From contig NZ_JADLQL010000002.1 of assembly GCF_015477805.1 (NCBI RefSeq), positions 1,364,001-1,428,000 of the forward strand: a stretch of DNA of 64,000 bases. Direction: 5' to 3'. The DNA comes from Nocardia flavorosea. GTDB taxonomy: Bacteria > Actinomycetota > Actinomycetes > Mycobacteriales > Mycobacteriaceae. Below the pieces are notes generated by a model that made no database searches, was not told the DNA's origin, and worked only from the letters and a program-made list of their open reading frames with translations. Position numbers and translations under genes: made by a program. This document shows, piece by piece, positions 15,660-22,888 of this stretch (positions within the stretch are counted from its first letter, which is position 1; every line of letters begins with the position of its first letter).

Positions 15660-16682
15660 GTGAGCTGGCAGGCGGTGAAGTGGTCGACCACGCAGGTCCC
15701 TCCCGGACTCGTGAAGCTGGCCGCGCGCGCGGTCCTCGACGTCTACGCGGAGGCCGCCGACGAACACGGACGCCAGTCGTATCAGTCGCACCTCACCGTT
15801 GCCTGGCGGTTGGGCTGCACGGTGCGGAATGTCTCCGATCACGTGGAGTCGCTGAGAAGCGCCGGCCTCCTGGTGAAATCCGCTGACCAGTCAGCTGTGG
15901 CCCACCTTCCCGCCGACACTCGCCCGGTGGTTTACGACCTGCCGATCCACTGGGTCAGGGAAGACACACTCGATGACTTCCGGGAGGAGGAAAAGGAGCG
16001 TCGGCGGCGGTACCGCAAGCCGAAAACCGGCTCGGCCGAACCCAGCGAACGGTATGAAGAAAACTTCCTCACCGGTATGCAGAACTCTTCCTACCGTGAG
16101 CCTGAACGGTATGAAGAAAACTTCCGCCACGGTATGAAGGATTCTTCTCCGCGGTATGAAGAAAACTTCCCCGACGGTACGAAGAAAACTTCAGACAAAC
16201 CATCCCTTGGAACCACCCAAGGAACCACCCCAGAACCATCTGGTTCAACCGCTCCGCAGCTGAACCTGATCGAGACCCCGGCGCCCGAGCCGAAGAACAG
16301 GCTCGCGTCGAAGCCGGGAGACCCCGACGGCTTCGTGGAGTTCTGGGAGGTCTACCCGAGGCGGGTCGCCCGCGGCGCGGCCGTCAAGGCGTACGCGAAG
16401 GCGATCAAGAAGGCCGACCCGGCGGCGATCCGTGAGGGCGCCCGCCGATACGCGGAAACCCGCCGGGGCAAAGACTCGGAGTTCACCGCTCACGCCGCGT
16501 CGTGGCTCAACGCCGAACGATGGGCCGACGAACCCGATCCTGTCCAGGCGGCCCCGATGTCCAAGGCGATGCGCGCCGTCCAGCAAGGCGAGGAGCTGAG
16601 GGCCCGACTCGCGGCCGGGCAGCTCCAGCAGTTCAGCAATCAATCCAGCCCCATGCGGGCCATATCCGGAGGTTTCGCGTGA
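15660..16682 (+). CDS. Helix-turn-helix replication initiator-like protein containing an internal iteron array
   Basis: The 340-residue protein starts at GTG 15660 (AGAAGGGA upstream); an overlapping ATG at 15600 is an alternative. Residues 1-85 form a winged helix (SWQAVKWSTTQVPPG, LTVAWRLGCTVRNVSDHVES). The middle is a charged linker with repeated RYEENF and GMxxSS units encoded by the iterons at 16050-16192. The C-terminal part (FVEFWEVYPRRVARGAAVKA, then SEFTAHAASWLNAERW) matches the small domain common at the end of phage replication proteins. With the loader-like and helicase-like genes right after it, it is very likely the phage replication initiator. Confidence 0.78.
   Translation: MSWQAVKWSTTQVPPGLVKLAARAVLDVYAEAADEHGRQSYQSHLTVAWRLGCTVRNVSDHVESLRSAGLLVKSADQSAVAHLPADTRPVVYDLPIHWVREDTLDDFREEEKERRRRYRKPKTGSAEPSERYEENFLTGMQNSSYREPERYEENFRHGMKDSSPRYEENFPDGTKKTSDKPSLGTTQGTTPEPSGSTAPQLNLIETPAPEPKNRLASKPGDPDGFVEFWEVYPRRVARGAAVKAYAKAIKKADPAAIREGARRYAETRRGKDSEFTAHAASWLNAERWADEPDPVQAAPMSKAMRAVQQGEELRARLAAGQLQQFSNQSSPMRAISGGFA
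16050..16192. repeat. Iteron array, candidate phage replication origin
   Basis: The unit CGGTATGAAGAAAACTTCC (19 bp) occurs at 16050-16068, 16107-16125 and 16152-16170. A near copy lies at 16175-16192 and diverged copies at 16073-16091 (16/19) and 16130-16148 (15/19). Starts are 23, 34, 23, 22 and 23 bases apart, i.e. about two or three helical turns. Each full copy contains the dyad GAAG-AAAA-CTTC. The block is AT-richer than its surroundings and lies inside the putative initiator gene, as in lambda-type origins. Confidence 0.7.
16205..16246. repeat. Two inverted repeats next to the iterons
   Basis: CCTTGG-N6-CCAAGG (16205-16222) and GAACCA-TC-TGGTTC (16233-16246) follow the iterons within 15-55 bases. 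Such dyads often border origins. They also lie within a coding region, so chance or codon usage is possible. Confidence 0.45.
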
Positions 16683-16912
16683 CCACCGACGAGATCATCA
16701 CGTTGTTGCAGGCGATCGGTGTCTACACCGGCAAGGAGGTCGACGAGGCTGCCGTCGCGGCCTGGTCCGAAGCTGCTCGCCGGCGCAGTTGGACGTTCCC
16801 CGAGGCGATCGACGCAGTGCACGAGCACTTCGCCGACGAGACCGGGTGGATCATGCCCGGCCACGTAACTCAGCTGATCCGCCGTGTCAGGGGTGCAAAT
16901 TGGCAGGACTGA
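16679..16912 (+). CDS. Helicase-loader-like small protein
   Basis: The 77-residue protein starts at GTG 16679, overlapping the upstream stop. Its pattern, TTDEIITLLQAIGVYTGKEV, then AVAAWSEAARRR, AIDAVHEHFADE and W-x-x-PGHVTQLIRR, resembles the helical N-terminal domain of G39P-type phage helicase loaders/inhibitors. Such loaders use a leucine-rich start, a W in the middle and a P before the last helix. Its place directly before the helicase-like gene supports that role, but similarity is by pattern only. Confidence 0.55.
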   Translation: MTTDEIITLLQAIGVYTGKEVDEAAVAAWSEAARRRSWTFPEAIDAVHEHFADETGWIMPGHVTQLIRRVRGANWQD

Positions 16913-18231
16913 CCGACCAGGGCGAGAAGCCGTACGACGCCACTGCGGAACGAGGACTGCTCGGCGTGGCGATGATGGCGCCCGATGCGTGCCGACAGGT
17001 GTTCCTGTCGGTGCGACCGGAGGACTTCCACATTCCGGGTGCCCGCCACATCGCGACCGTGATGCACGGGATGCTGCTCGCCGGGAAGCCGGTGGATCCG
17101 AACTCGATCGTCGTGGAGGCGCAGAAGCGGGGCCTAGTCCCCGGCAAGGTCGATCCGCATCAAGTCCACGAGTGCATGAAGTGGGCGTATCAGCCTGCTG
17201 CCGCGCCAGATCTGGCTCAGCGCATCCGGGACCTGTCCGCCGCTCGGAAGCTGTCGGAAGCTGCGATCCGTTTGCAGCAGCGGTTCGAATCGGCATGGCA
17301 GACAGGTGTGGAGCAGGCCGATATCGATGCCGCGCTGTCGGCGATCCGCCGTGAATGCGACGAGGCCGAGCGGATCGCGGCCGACGCGACCGCGAGCAAG
17401 CCGATGGCCATGGGGGATTTCCTGTCCACCACTGTCCACCACGACTGGCTGGTCCCGGACCTGCTGGAGCGGATGGACCGCATCGTCCTCACCGGCGCCG
17501 AGGGCGGCGGCAAGTCGGTGGCCTGCTCGCAGATCGCGTGCACCCTCGCCGCCGGCCTGCACCCGTTCACCGGAAACGTGCTCGGCGCGGACCGGACCCG
17601 CGCCCGGGTGCTGATCGTGGACTGCGAGAACTCCCCGTCGCAGTGCATCCGCCGATACAGCTGGGTGACCGGAATGGTCGACAAGCGGCGCCGCAATCAC
17701 GGTCTGTCGCCGATGGACTGGAACGACACCATGGCGATCGAGGTCCGGCCGGCCGGTATCGACCTGCTCACCGGTCGGGACACGGCGTGGCTCGAGCGCG
17801 CCATCACCGACACCGCGCCGGACCTGCTGGTGCTGGGTCCGCTGTACAAGCTGCACCACGAGAACCCGAATGAGGAGAAGCCCGCCCGGGAGATCGCGTG
17901 GGTGCTCGACGGCTTGCGGGAGCGGTACGGGTTCGCGCTGCTGACCGAAGCCCACGCCGGGAAGAGTCCCGCGGGCGATGGTCAGCGGAATATGGCGCCG
18001 ATCGGGTCGAGTGTGTGGCTCCGCTGGCCGGAGTTCGGTTTCGGTCTGCGCCGGGCGCGGGAGGATCCCGGCCACGGCCGCGCTTCTGTTGTGGACGTCG
18101 TCTCGTGGCGCGGAACCCGCGAGGAGCGTTCATGGCCGTCGAAGCTCCATCACGCCACCGCGCTGCCGTGGATGCCCGCGGACCCCGACTACTACGCAGC
18201 CGCGAACGGCCGAGCGGGGGAGCCTCAATGA
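16900..18231 (+). CDS. DnaB/RepA-type replicative ATPase (helicase)
   Basis: The 443-residue protein is read from TTG 16900, with AGGGG upstream and a 13-base overlap with the previous gene. Residues 10-100 (TAERGLLGVAMMAPDACRQ, PEDFHIPGARHIATVMHGM) match the N-terminal domain of DnaB. The C-terminal RecA-fold domain has Walker A (GAEGGGKSV, about 198-206), Walker B (VLIVDCEN) and a second acidic strand (DLLVLGPLYKL). It most resembles hexameric RepA/AAA_25 helicases and should unwind DNA at the phage origin. No primase domain is visible. Confidence 0.82.
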   Translation: MAGLTDQGEKPYDATAERGLLGVAMMAPDACRQVFLSVRPEDFHIPGARHIATVMHGMLLAGKPVDPNSIVVEAQKRGLVPGKVDPHQVHECMKWAYQPAAAPDLAQRIRDLSAARKLSEAAIRLQQRFESAWQTGVEQADIDAALSAIRRECDEAERIAADATASKPMAMGDFLSTTVHHDWLVPDLLERMDRIVLTGAEGGGKSVACSQIACTLAAGLHPFTGNVLGADRTRARVLIVDCENSPSQCIRRYSWVTGMVDKRRRNHGLSPMDWNDTMAIEVRPAGIDLLTGRDTAWLERAITDTAPDLLVLGPLYKLHHENPNEEKPAREIAWVLDGLRERYGFALLTEAHAGKSPAGDGQRNMAPIGSSVWLRWPEFGFGLRRAREDPGHGRASVVDVVSWRGTREERSWPSKLHHATALPWMPADPDYYAAANGRAGEPQ

Positions 18232-18488
18232 ACTCGAAACCGGTCCGGATCATCCGGACGCACCAGGGAGCCCCCGCCGGGCCGCACACGGGCTCGCTGG
18301 CCCCGTTTGTGCCCCCGCCGGGTACGAGCGTCTGCCCGGTCTGCACCGCGTACGTAGCGGACGCGGAAATTCATGCGGCCTACCACGACCGCACCGAACG
18401 TTGGGCCCAGCGGGTCGGGGAGGTACTGCAGATCGTCCTCAACACCTTGCTCGTCCGCCGAGGTGGCGCGCGGGGGTTCGGCTCATGA
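18228..18488 (+). CDS. Small zinc-finger-like protein
   Basis: The 86-residue protein starts at ATG 18228, overlapping the helicase stop. It contains CPVCTAYVADAEIHAAYHDR near residues 36-55, a CxxC-x(8)-HxxxH arrangement resembling a C2H2 finger. Function unknown; it may bind nucleic acid. It opens a run of small proteins in the early-middle block. Confidence 0.65.
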   Translation: MNSKPVRIIRTHQGAPAGPHTGSLAPFVPPPGTSVCPVCTAYVADAEIHAAYHDRTERWAQRVGEVLQIVLNTLLVRRGGARGFGS

Positions 18489-18709
18489 GCACCCCGGAGC
18501 AGGCGCCCCCGCCCCGGATGGCCGCGGACCACATCGTCGCCATCGTCGGCGCCTACGAACGCCAGTTCCCCCACCTGAAACCACCGCTGTTCCACGCCGA
18601 CGACGTGCTTCCGATGCTCGCCGGCAACGACAAGGAGTTCCAGACCGCTTCCACGCTGTTGGAGGCGTACCGCGTGTTCTACCCAGCAGGAAGCGAGGGC
18701 GCGGCTTGA
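18485..18709 (+). CDS. Small hypothetical protein
   Basis: The 74-residue protein starts at ATG 18485 with a four-base overlap. It is mainly helical (DHIVAIVGAYERQFPHLKPP). No family recognised. Confidence 0.6.
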   Translation: MSTPEQAPPPRMAADHIVAIVGAYERQFPHLKPPLFHADDVLPMLAGNDKEFQTASTLLEAYRVFYPAGSEGAA

Positions 18710-18747
18710 GCCGCTCCCCCGCCACCAACGAGAACCGAGGAGGACCA

Positions 18748-19020
18748 ATGCGAGACCCTGAAACTGTCACCAACACCGGGAGCACCATTCCCATGATCGG
18801 GAAAGCCCAGCGCAGCATGGTTACCGCGCTCCGGATCGTCGGCCGCATGACCTCCCTGCTGCCATGGCGCATGACCCCCTGGACTCCCCTGCCCTGGTCC
18901 CTTTGCCACTGCGGGGAACTCGCCGACTGGCACGCGCTCACCGGCGGCGACTGGTGCATGCCGTGCAAGTACGCCATGCACGACACCTGCGAGTGCAGCC
19001 AGGAGCCCACCAATGCCTGA
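18748..19020 (+). CDS. Small Cys-rich protein
   Basis: The 90-residue protein starts at ATG 18748 with a strong GAGGAGG three bases upstream. C-terminal residues hold seven cysteines and several histidines (SLCHCGELADWHAL, WCMPCKYAMHDTCECS), a probable zinc-binding module. Function unknown. Confidence 0.65.
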   Translation: MRDPETVTNTGSTIPMIGKAQRSMVTALRIVGRMTSLLPWRMTPWTPLPWSLCHCGELADWHALTGGDWCMPCKYAMHDTCECSQEPTNA

Positions 19021-19690
19021 AACCGTCGCACACGAGTGCCGCCAGGGCCGCCACTGCAAGAACCGGACCCGCACCGCCGAGGGCCAGTGGCACGGCGCCG
19101 GCGTCGAACGCGCCGGAACCCTCTGCCGGTCGTGCGAGGAGCACGCCTTCGCAGACATACGGCAGCTGGCCGACGACTACGCGGATCTCGCCCAGGCGCG
19201 CACCGAGCCGACCCGGATCGGTGGCGGGCCGAAGGTGTCCCGCTCCGCGGAGCTACCGGTCCCGATCGCGCTCATCGTCGACACCCTGATGACCGAGATC
19301 GACGAGGAGGCCGCCCGGTGGGCCCGGCGCCTCCCTGGCGATGGATCGGACCTTGCGGTGATCTCCTCGCACCTCGGCACGCTGACTGACCTACCCGCGC
19401 AGACGGTGACGGTGTGGATCCCGCACCCGGACGGCGGCGACGACATCGGCGACATCGTCCTCGACGGCGTGGACGCAGTGCTCCGCCTCGCGGCGCTGCA
19501 CCGGCGCGCGGAGAAGCTCCTCGGCCACGACGCGGTCAAGGACAGCCGGCTCACCGAGGCCTGCCACGTCTGCGGCATGTGCACGCTCACGGTGAGCCTG
19601 CAGACCAACCTGATCACGTGCCGGATGTGCAAGAACGTCTGGCACCAGGACGAATTCACCCGGTTGAACAACCCGCTGATGGCCGCATGA
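19013..19690 (+). CDS. Zinc-ribbon protein
   Basis: The 225-residue protein has an N-terminal Cys/His cluster (HECRQGRHCKN, GTLCRSCEEHAF), a helical middle and a C-terminal four-cysteine ribbon (ACHVCGMC and ITCRMCKNVWHQDEF). It may bind DNA or partner proteins. Related proteins are common among early genes of actinophages, but I do not know a function. It overlaps both neighbours. Confidence 0.68.
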   Translation: MPETVAHECRQGRHCKNRTRTAEGQWHGAGVERAGTLCRSCEEHAFADIRQLADDYADLAQARTEPTRIGGGPKVSRSAELPVPIALIVDTLMTEIDEEAARWARRLPGDGSDLAVISSHLGTLTDLPAQTVTVWIPHPDGGDDIGDIVLDGVDAVLRLAALHRRAEKLLGHDAVKDSRLTEACHVCGMCTLTVSLQTNLITCRMCKNVWHQDEFTRLNNPLMAA

Positions 19691-19884
19691 GCACGTTCAC
19701 CTGCGACCACTGCGGCCGCACCGCAGGCGACTACGCCGGCGGCTCCGCGGCCGCCAGCCTCGACGACGGCACCGAGTACCGGTTCTGTCACCCCAACGCC
19801 CCAGACCGCCCTGACTGCTATCACCTCGTCACCGTCCACGGCGAGCAGATCGGGATCCGACGACCGAAGGAGACCAGAGCATGA
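19687..19884 (+). CDS. Small Cys-rich protein
   Basis: The 65-residue protein starts at ATG 19687 (four-base overlap). It has FTCDHCGRTAGDY and later FCHP and CYHL, consistent with one small zinc site. Function unknown. Confidence 0.6.
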   Translation: MSTFTCDHCGRTAGDYAGGSAAASLDDGTEYRFCHPNAPDRPDCYHLVTVHGEQIGIRRPKETRA

Positions 19885-20108
19885 GCAGCACACCCAGTGG
19901 GTTCCGCACCACCGACTGGAACCCGACCATCGTCGAAGCCGCAAAGGTCATGTACGAGCGGCTCCGCCTCGGCGACCGGGATCTGCCGGAGTGGCCGGAA
20001 CTCGACAAGGACGCGAGCGATCACTACTGCATCGCCGCCCAGAACTGCGTCGAGGCGTTCCACTGGGAGGCGTCGAAGATGGTCACGGTGTGGAAGGACT
20101 TCGGGTGA
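19881..20108 (+). CDS. Small hypothetical protein
   Basis: The 75-residue acidic protein starts at ATG 19881 (four-base overlap; GGAG upstream). It looks fully helical (PTIVEAAKVMYERLRLGDRD). No family recognised. Confidence 0.6.
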   Translation: MSSTPSGFRTTDWNPTIVEAAKVMYERLRLGDRDLPEWPELDKDASDHYCIAAQNCVEAFHWEASKMVTVWKDFG

Positions 20109-20524
20109 CCGGGATCAGACGCTCGACCCTGGATTGGGCCCGCGATATCGCGCGGGCCTACCGCGGTGCTCTCCTGGCAGTGGATCCGGAGCGCTGTGCC
20201 CGCCTCGACGAGAAGGCCCGGGAGAACGGGCAGAGCTGGGCGGCGCCGACCCTGGTCGATCCGGCGGAGATGGAACGGTACTTCGATGTACCGCTGCCGC
20301 CGGCGGAGATTGAGCGGTTGTGGGGCGTGAAAGCGGCCACGATCCGTTCCTGGGCTCGCAAGGATCGACGCGACCCCCGGGACCGGTCGAAGCCGCTGCT
20401 GCGCCGGCACGGGACTGGTGGGCATGCCCGATACGTTCCTCGGGAGGTTCTGGCCGTCCAGTCGCGGCACCGGGTGATCGATGGGCGTCCTCGGTTGGAC
20501 GTCGCGCGAGACACGGAAGGGTGA
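20105..20524 (+). CDS. HTH-containing small protein
   Basis: The 139-residue protein starts at GTG 20105. Residues 66-125 (AEIERLWGVKAATIRSWARK, then RHGTGGHARYVPREVL) read as a MerR-like winged HTH, in which a helix pair is followed by a basic wing and a short strand. It is probably a DNA-binding regulator of the phage; the target is unknown. Confidence 0.6.
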   Translation: MTGIRRSTLDWARDIARAYRGALLAVDPERCARLDEKARENGQSWAAPTLVDPAEMERYFDVPLPPAEIERLWGVKAATIRSWARKDRRDPRDRSKPLLRRHGTGGHARYVPREVLAVQSRHRVIDGRPRLDVARDTEG

Positions 20525-20529
20525 GGGTA

Positions 20530-20787
20530 TTGAGCCAATCGCAGCTGGACGAATTTCGCCGGGAGGTCAATCTCGCGCTGGCCGTCGGCGCTTTCGGCGA
20601 CCTGGAGTTGCCTGCAACGAGTGATGATGGTGGTCACCCTGTCGTGGTGGCGCTGGAAGACGAATCGCTGTCTGTCGTCCTCGACCGACTGGGAGCGGTC
20701 GGCGGCCGCGCCACCTTGTTCGTACGCGGGCCGCACGACATGGGGATCGTGTCGGTGGCTGGCATGAGCAGAGCGGAGAGGCCGTGA
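20530..20787 (+). CDS. Small hypothetical protein
   Basis: The 85-residue protein is read from TTG 20530 because GGAAGG lies nine bases upstream; GTG 20521, overlapping the previous stop, is an alternative. It has a helical start (SQLDEFRREVNLALAVGAFG) and a beta-rich end. No family recognised. Confidence 0.55.
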   Translation: MSQSQLDEFRREVNLALAVGAFGDLELPATSDDGGHPVVVALEDESLSVVLDRLGAVGGRATLFVRGPHDMGIVSVAGMSRAERP

Positions 20788-21257
20788 GAAACTACGCCGT
20801 TGCTCCGGGTGAGTACCTGCAGGAATGGATCGACGAACACAGCCTGTCCCAGCGGCACGTCGCCGATCTCATGGGATGCAGCCGCGAGCAAGTCACCGAC
20901 ATACTCAGTGGACGCGCACCGGTCACCGACGACACCGCGATCCGCTTGGAGCGCGTCATGGGCGTCCCTGCCGAAGCGTGGATCCGGTACGAGATCGCCT
21001 ACCGAGCCGACCTCGCACGCATCGGTGATCATGGAATGAACCGCGGGATCGTCTGGCGCTGGAATCCAGGTAAGGGTACCGGCGTAGTCCGTACCGACGC
21101 CGGAACACTCGTCTGGTTCCACATCTCAGCGCTCGACGACAGCACGGCCGATATCGGCATGCCGGTGGATATTGAGGTGGATCCGACGCCCCAGGGCTCA
21201 TTCTCGTGCCGCGCATTCCGAATCACCCGATCTTTGCCCGCTTCCTGGCATAACTGA
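20784..21257 (+). CDS. HigA-like HTH fused to a cold-shock-like domain
   Basis: The 157-residue protein starts at GTG 20784, with GCGGAGAGG upstream. Residues 7-75 match the HigA/VapI-type XRE domain (PGEYLQEWIDEHSLSQRHVA, SREQVTDILSGRAPVTDDTA, IRLERVMGVPAEAWIRYE). Residues 87-150 match a cold-shock OB fold: GIVWRWNPGKGTGVV corresponds to GxVKWFNxxKGFGFI, LVWFHISAL to VFVHxSA, and IEVDPTPQG to the last strands. No HigB-type toxin gene lies next to it. The combination could make a regulator that binds both DNA and single-stranded nucleic acid; that is inferred. Confidence 0.7.
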   Translation: MRNYAVAPGEYLQEWIDEHSLSQRHVADLMGCSREQVTDILSGRAPVTDDTAIRLERVMGVPAEAWIRYEIAYRADLARIGDHGMNRGIVWRWNPGKGTGVVRTDAGTLVWFHISALDDSTADIGMPVDIEVDPTPQGSFSCRAFRITRSLPASWHN

Positions 21258-21267
21258 GCTGATCACA

Positions 21268-21290
21268 GGGGTCGGCGAATTGCCGACCCC
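21268..21290 (+). terminator. Perfect hairpin after the HTH/cold-shock gene
   Basis: GGGGTCGGC and GCCGACCCC form a perfect 9-bp stem around GAATT, ten bases after the stop codon, followed by only two T residues. It likely ends or attenuates early transcription. Confidence 0.65.
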
Positions 21291-21466
21291 TTCGGGCGCG
21301 GCGGCTGGACATTGTTCACTGTGCCAGGCAGGATGTAGGTGGACCAGGACAACTGTGTCCATATCGAGATCAGCCTTCAGCGGCATGAAACGTCCGCGCA
21401 CCTTCCGAGATATGTTGAATGCCTGGCTATCCGGTCGGGCATCCGATCTGGAAAGCGCAGGAAATT

Positions 21467-21748
21467 ATGGTTGTCTTGGAAGGTATGCCAGGGAACCCCA
21501 TCGCCGAGTATTCGAGCCTCAGGCTGGACGAGCTCGATGATGACGGCAAAGCCGTCGACCAATTCGACTACCGCATCGTTCCCGACGATGAAGCTGACGA
21601 CGAGCAGGCTTGGTACCCGCTGAGTTCACCAACCAGCCAGGACCTCCTCGGGCACGTCATCGACGACATCGTGGAAACCACACTCGACGGCCGCCCCGTA
21701 CGTCTGCACGTTCGGGCCCACAGCCGCGACAACGTTCAGCCGCGGTAG
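21467..21748 (+). CDS. Small acidic protein
   Basis: The 93-residue protein is read from ATG 21467, with AGGA upstream; ATG 21419 in the same frame would add 16 residues. It is very acidic in the middle (DELDDDGKAVDQFDYRIVPD), with beta-rich ends. No family recognised. It lies alone between two hairpins (21268-21290 and 21779-21816), so it may be transcribed on its own. Confidence 0.55.
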   Translation: MVVLEGMPGNPIAEYSSLRLDELDDDGKAVDQFDYRIVPDDEADDEQAWYPLSSPTSQDLLGHVIDDIVETTLDGRPVRLHVRAHSRDNVQPR

Positions 21749-21778
21749 TCTCCACGTCGCGGCGGTCCGCCGCAGATC

Positions 21779-21816
21779 CTAAGCCCACCCCGGCCCCCCT
21801 TCCGAGGTGGGCTTAG
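21779..21816 (+). terminator. Long hairpin between small genes
   Basis: CTAAGCCCACC and GGTGGGCTTAG form an 11-bp perfect stem. It lies 30 bases after one stop codon and 20 bases before the next start. There is no T-run. Terminator or attenuator function is likely. Confidence 0.6.
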
Positions 21817-21836
21817 CTGCATCCGAGGGAGTTCTC

Positions 21837-22088
21837 ATGGCCCGGATGATGGTCCACCGCAGCGGGTCCTGCGGCTGCTGCCCGGCCCCCGATCGCGGTA
21901 CGGCACGGCAACGCGAGAAGCGTGAAATCGGACGCTGGCGCGACGACTACGAGTCAGACGACCAGCTCGAAAGCGACCTGTGCTGGAACGACAACCTCGA
22001 TTGCCCGTGCGCCCCGTCTCTCTGCTGCTCCGCGAAGTGGCCGCCAGCGGACTGGCCGCCCAAGGCGCACGTCTCCTACGCGCGATGA
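21837..22088 (+). CDS. Small Cys-rich protein
   Basis: The 83-residue protein starts at ATG 21837, with GAGGGAG upstream. It carries CGCCPAP near the start and CPCAPSLCCSAKW near the end, separated by an acidic/basic helix. This suggests a small metal-binding protein. Function unknown. Confidence 0.6.
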   Translation: MARMMVHRSGSCGCCPAPDRGTARQREKREIGRWRDDYESDDQLESDLCWNDNLDCPCAPSLCCSAKWPPADWPPKAHVSYAR

Positions 22089-22399
22089 CGGGGATGATGG
22101 GCGCGGCCGCCTGGAAGTGCCAGGGCTGCCACAGCTGCGACGGCAACGGCCCACGCAGCACCCACCAGCAACGCTCACGCGAGAAACGCGCCTGGACCGC
22201 CGAGGCCACCGCCGAACTGCTCGACACAGAGCACACACACCCGAGGAGCCTTGATGGCCATCCTGGCCGCGTTCATCCACTCCCTGTGCCACCCGGCGCC
22301 GCTCCAAACCCTGGAGCAGCCCATGACCGTGTTCGAGGTAGCGCCCACCGTGTGGACATGGTGACCACCCCAGGCCCAACCGAGCAGGAGAACCAGTGA
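22085..22399 (+). CDS. Small Cys-rich protein with uncertain C-terminus
   Basis: ATG 22085 overlaps the upstream stop (ATGA). The first 60 residues (AAWKCQGCHSCDGNG, then a basic/acidic helix) look like a real metal-binding protein of the same type as its neighbour. The last 45 residues are proline- and glycine-rich and look non-native. The frame stays open to 22399, where the stop overlaps the next GTG. Another reading frame (22254-22364) lies inside it, so only one of the two may be translated across that stretch. Confidence 0.45.
   Translation: MTGMMGAAAWKCQGCHSCDGNGPRSTHQQRSREKRAWTAEATAELLDTEHTHPRSLDGHPGRVHPLPVPPGAAPNPGAAHDRVRGSAHRVDMVTTPGPTEQENQ
22254..22364 (+). CDS. Possible 36-residue peptide
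   Basis: ATG 22254 has GAGGAG at good spacing and opens a 36-codon frame (MAILAAFIHSLCHPAPLQ and on to a TVWTW end). It would be a small amphipathic/hydrophobic peptide. It lies inside the longer frame 22085-22399 in another phase, so it is offered as a competing or overlapping gene. Confidence 0.4.
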   Translation: MAILAAFIHSLCHPAPLQTLEQPMTVFEVAPTVWTW

Positions 22400-22497
22400 C
22401 CGCCCTCATCCTCAACGCCCTGTGGGACCTCATCAGCTACAACGACTTCCAGCTACCCAAGCTGGCATGGCAGGCCATCCGCACAGGCTCGGCATAA
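22396..22497 (+). CDS. 33-residue peptide upstream of the HNH gene
   Basis: GTG 22396 is preceded by AGGAG at ideal spacing. The peptide begins VTALILNALWDLISYNDF and ends at TAA 22497, directly followed by the GTG start of the HNH endonuclease. The tight spacing suggests translational coupling. Function unknown. Confidence 0.55.
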   Translation: MTALILNALWDLISYNDFQLPKLAWQAIRTGSA

Positions 22498-22779
22498 GTG
22501 CAACGCAGCACCAGCACGAGAGACCGACACCGAACACTGATCGCCCGCGGCCGGCCACCATGCGGCATATGCGGCGGAGACATCGACTACAGCCTCCCCC
22601 ACCTCGACCCGGGCGAATACGTGATCGACCACATCGTGCCCTTGGCCCGAGGCGGCGCCGACACCCTGGACAACCTCCAGCCGGCTCACCGGCACTGCAA
22701 CCGGCAGAAGGCCGACAAGGATCCCGACACGGCCCCCAGACCGGCCTACCGGACCTTCGTCACCGATCGAACCTGGTAA
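22498..22779 (+). CDS. HNH endonuclease
   Basis: The 93-residue protein starts at GTG 22498, immediately after the preceding TAA. It contains the HNH core: CGICGGDIDY, then VIDHIVPLARGGADTLDNLQ and AHRHCNRQKADK. The metal-binding DH and N...H residues are all present, along with the structural CxxC...HxxC zinc site. In HK97-like phages a small HNH protein next to terminase helps cleave concatemers at packaging sites; the position here fits that role. Confidence 0.9.
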   Translation: MQRSTSTRDRHRTLIARGRPPCGICGGDIDYSLPHLDPGEYVIDHIVPLARGGADTLDNLQPAHRHCNRQKADKDPDTAPRPAYRTFVTDRTW

Positions 22780-22888
22780 TCCACCCACCCCTGGGCGGGG
22801 TCCCGCTCCCACCGCAGGCCCCGCCGCCCTGGGCATAGGCGGCTGTCTATCCACGAAGCCCCCGCCCCCCGGAAGGAGGCGACCGACC

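Noticed and set aside
22422..22838. 138-codon plus-strand frame over the HNH gene
   Set aside because: The HNH endonuclease in another frame has complete motifs and a coupled start; this frame is Arg/Pro/His-rich.
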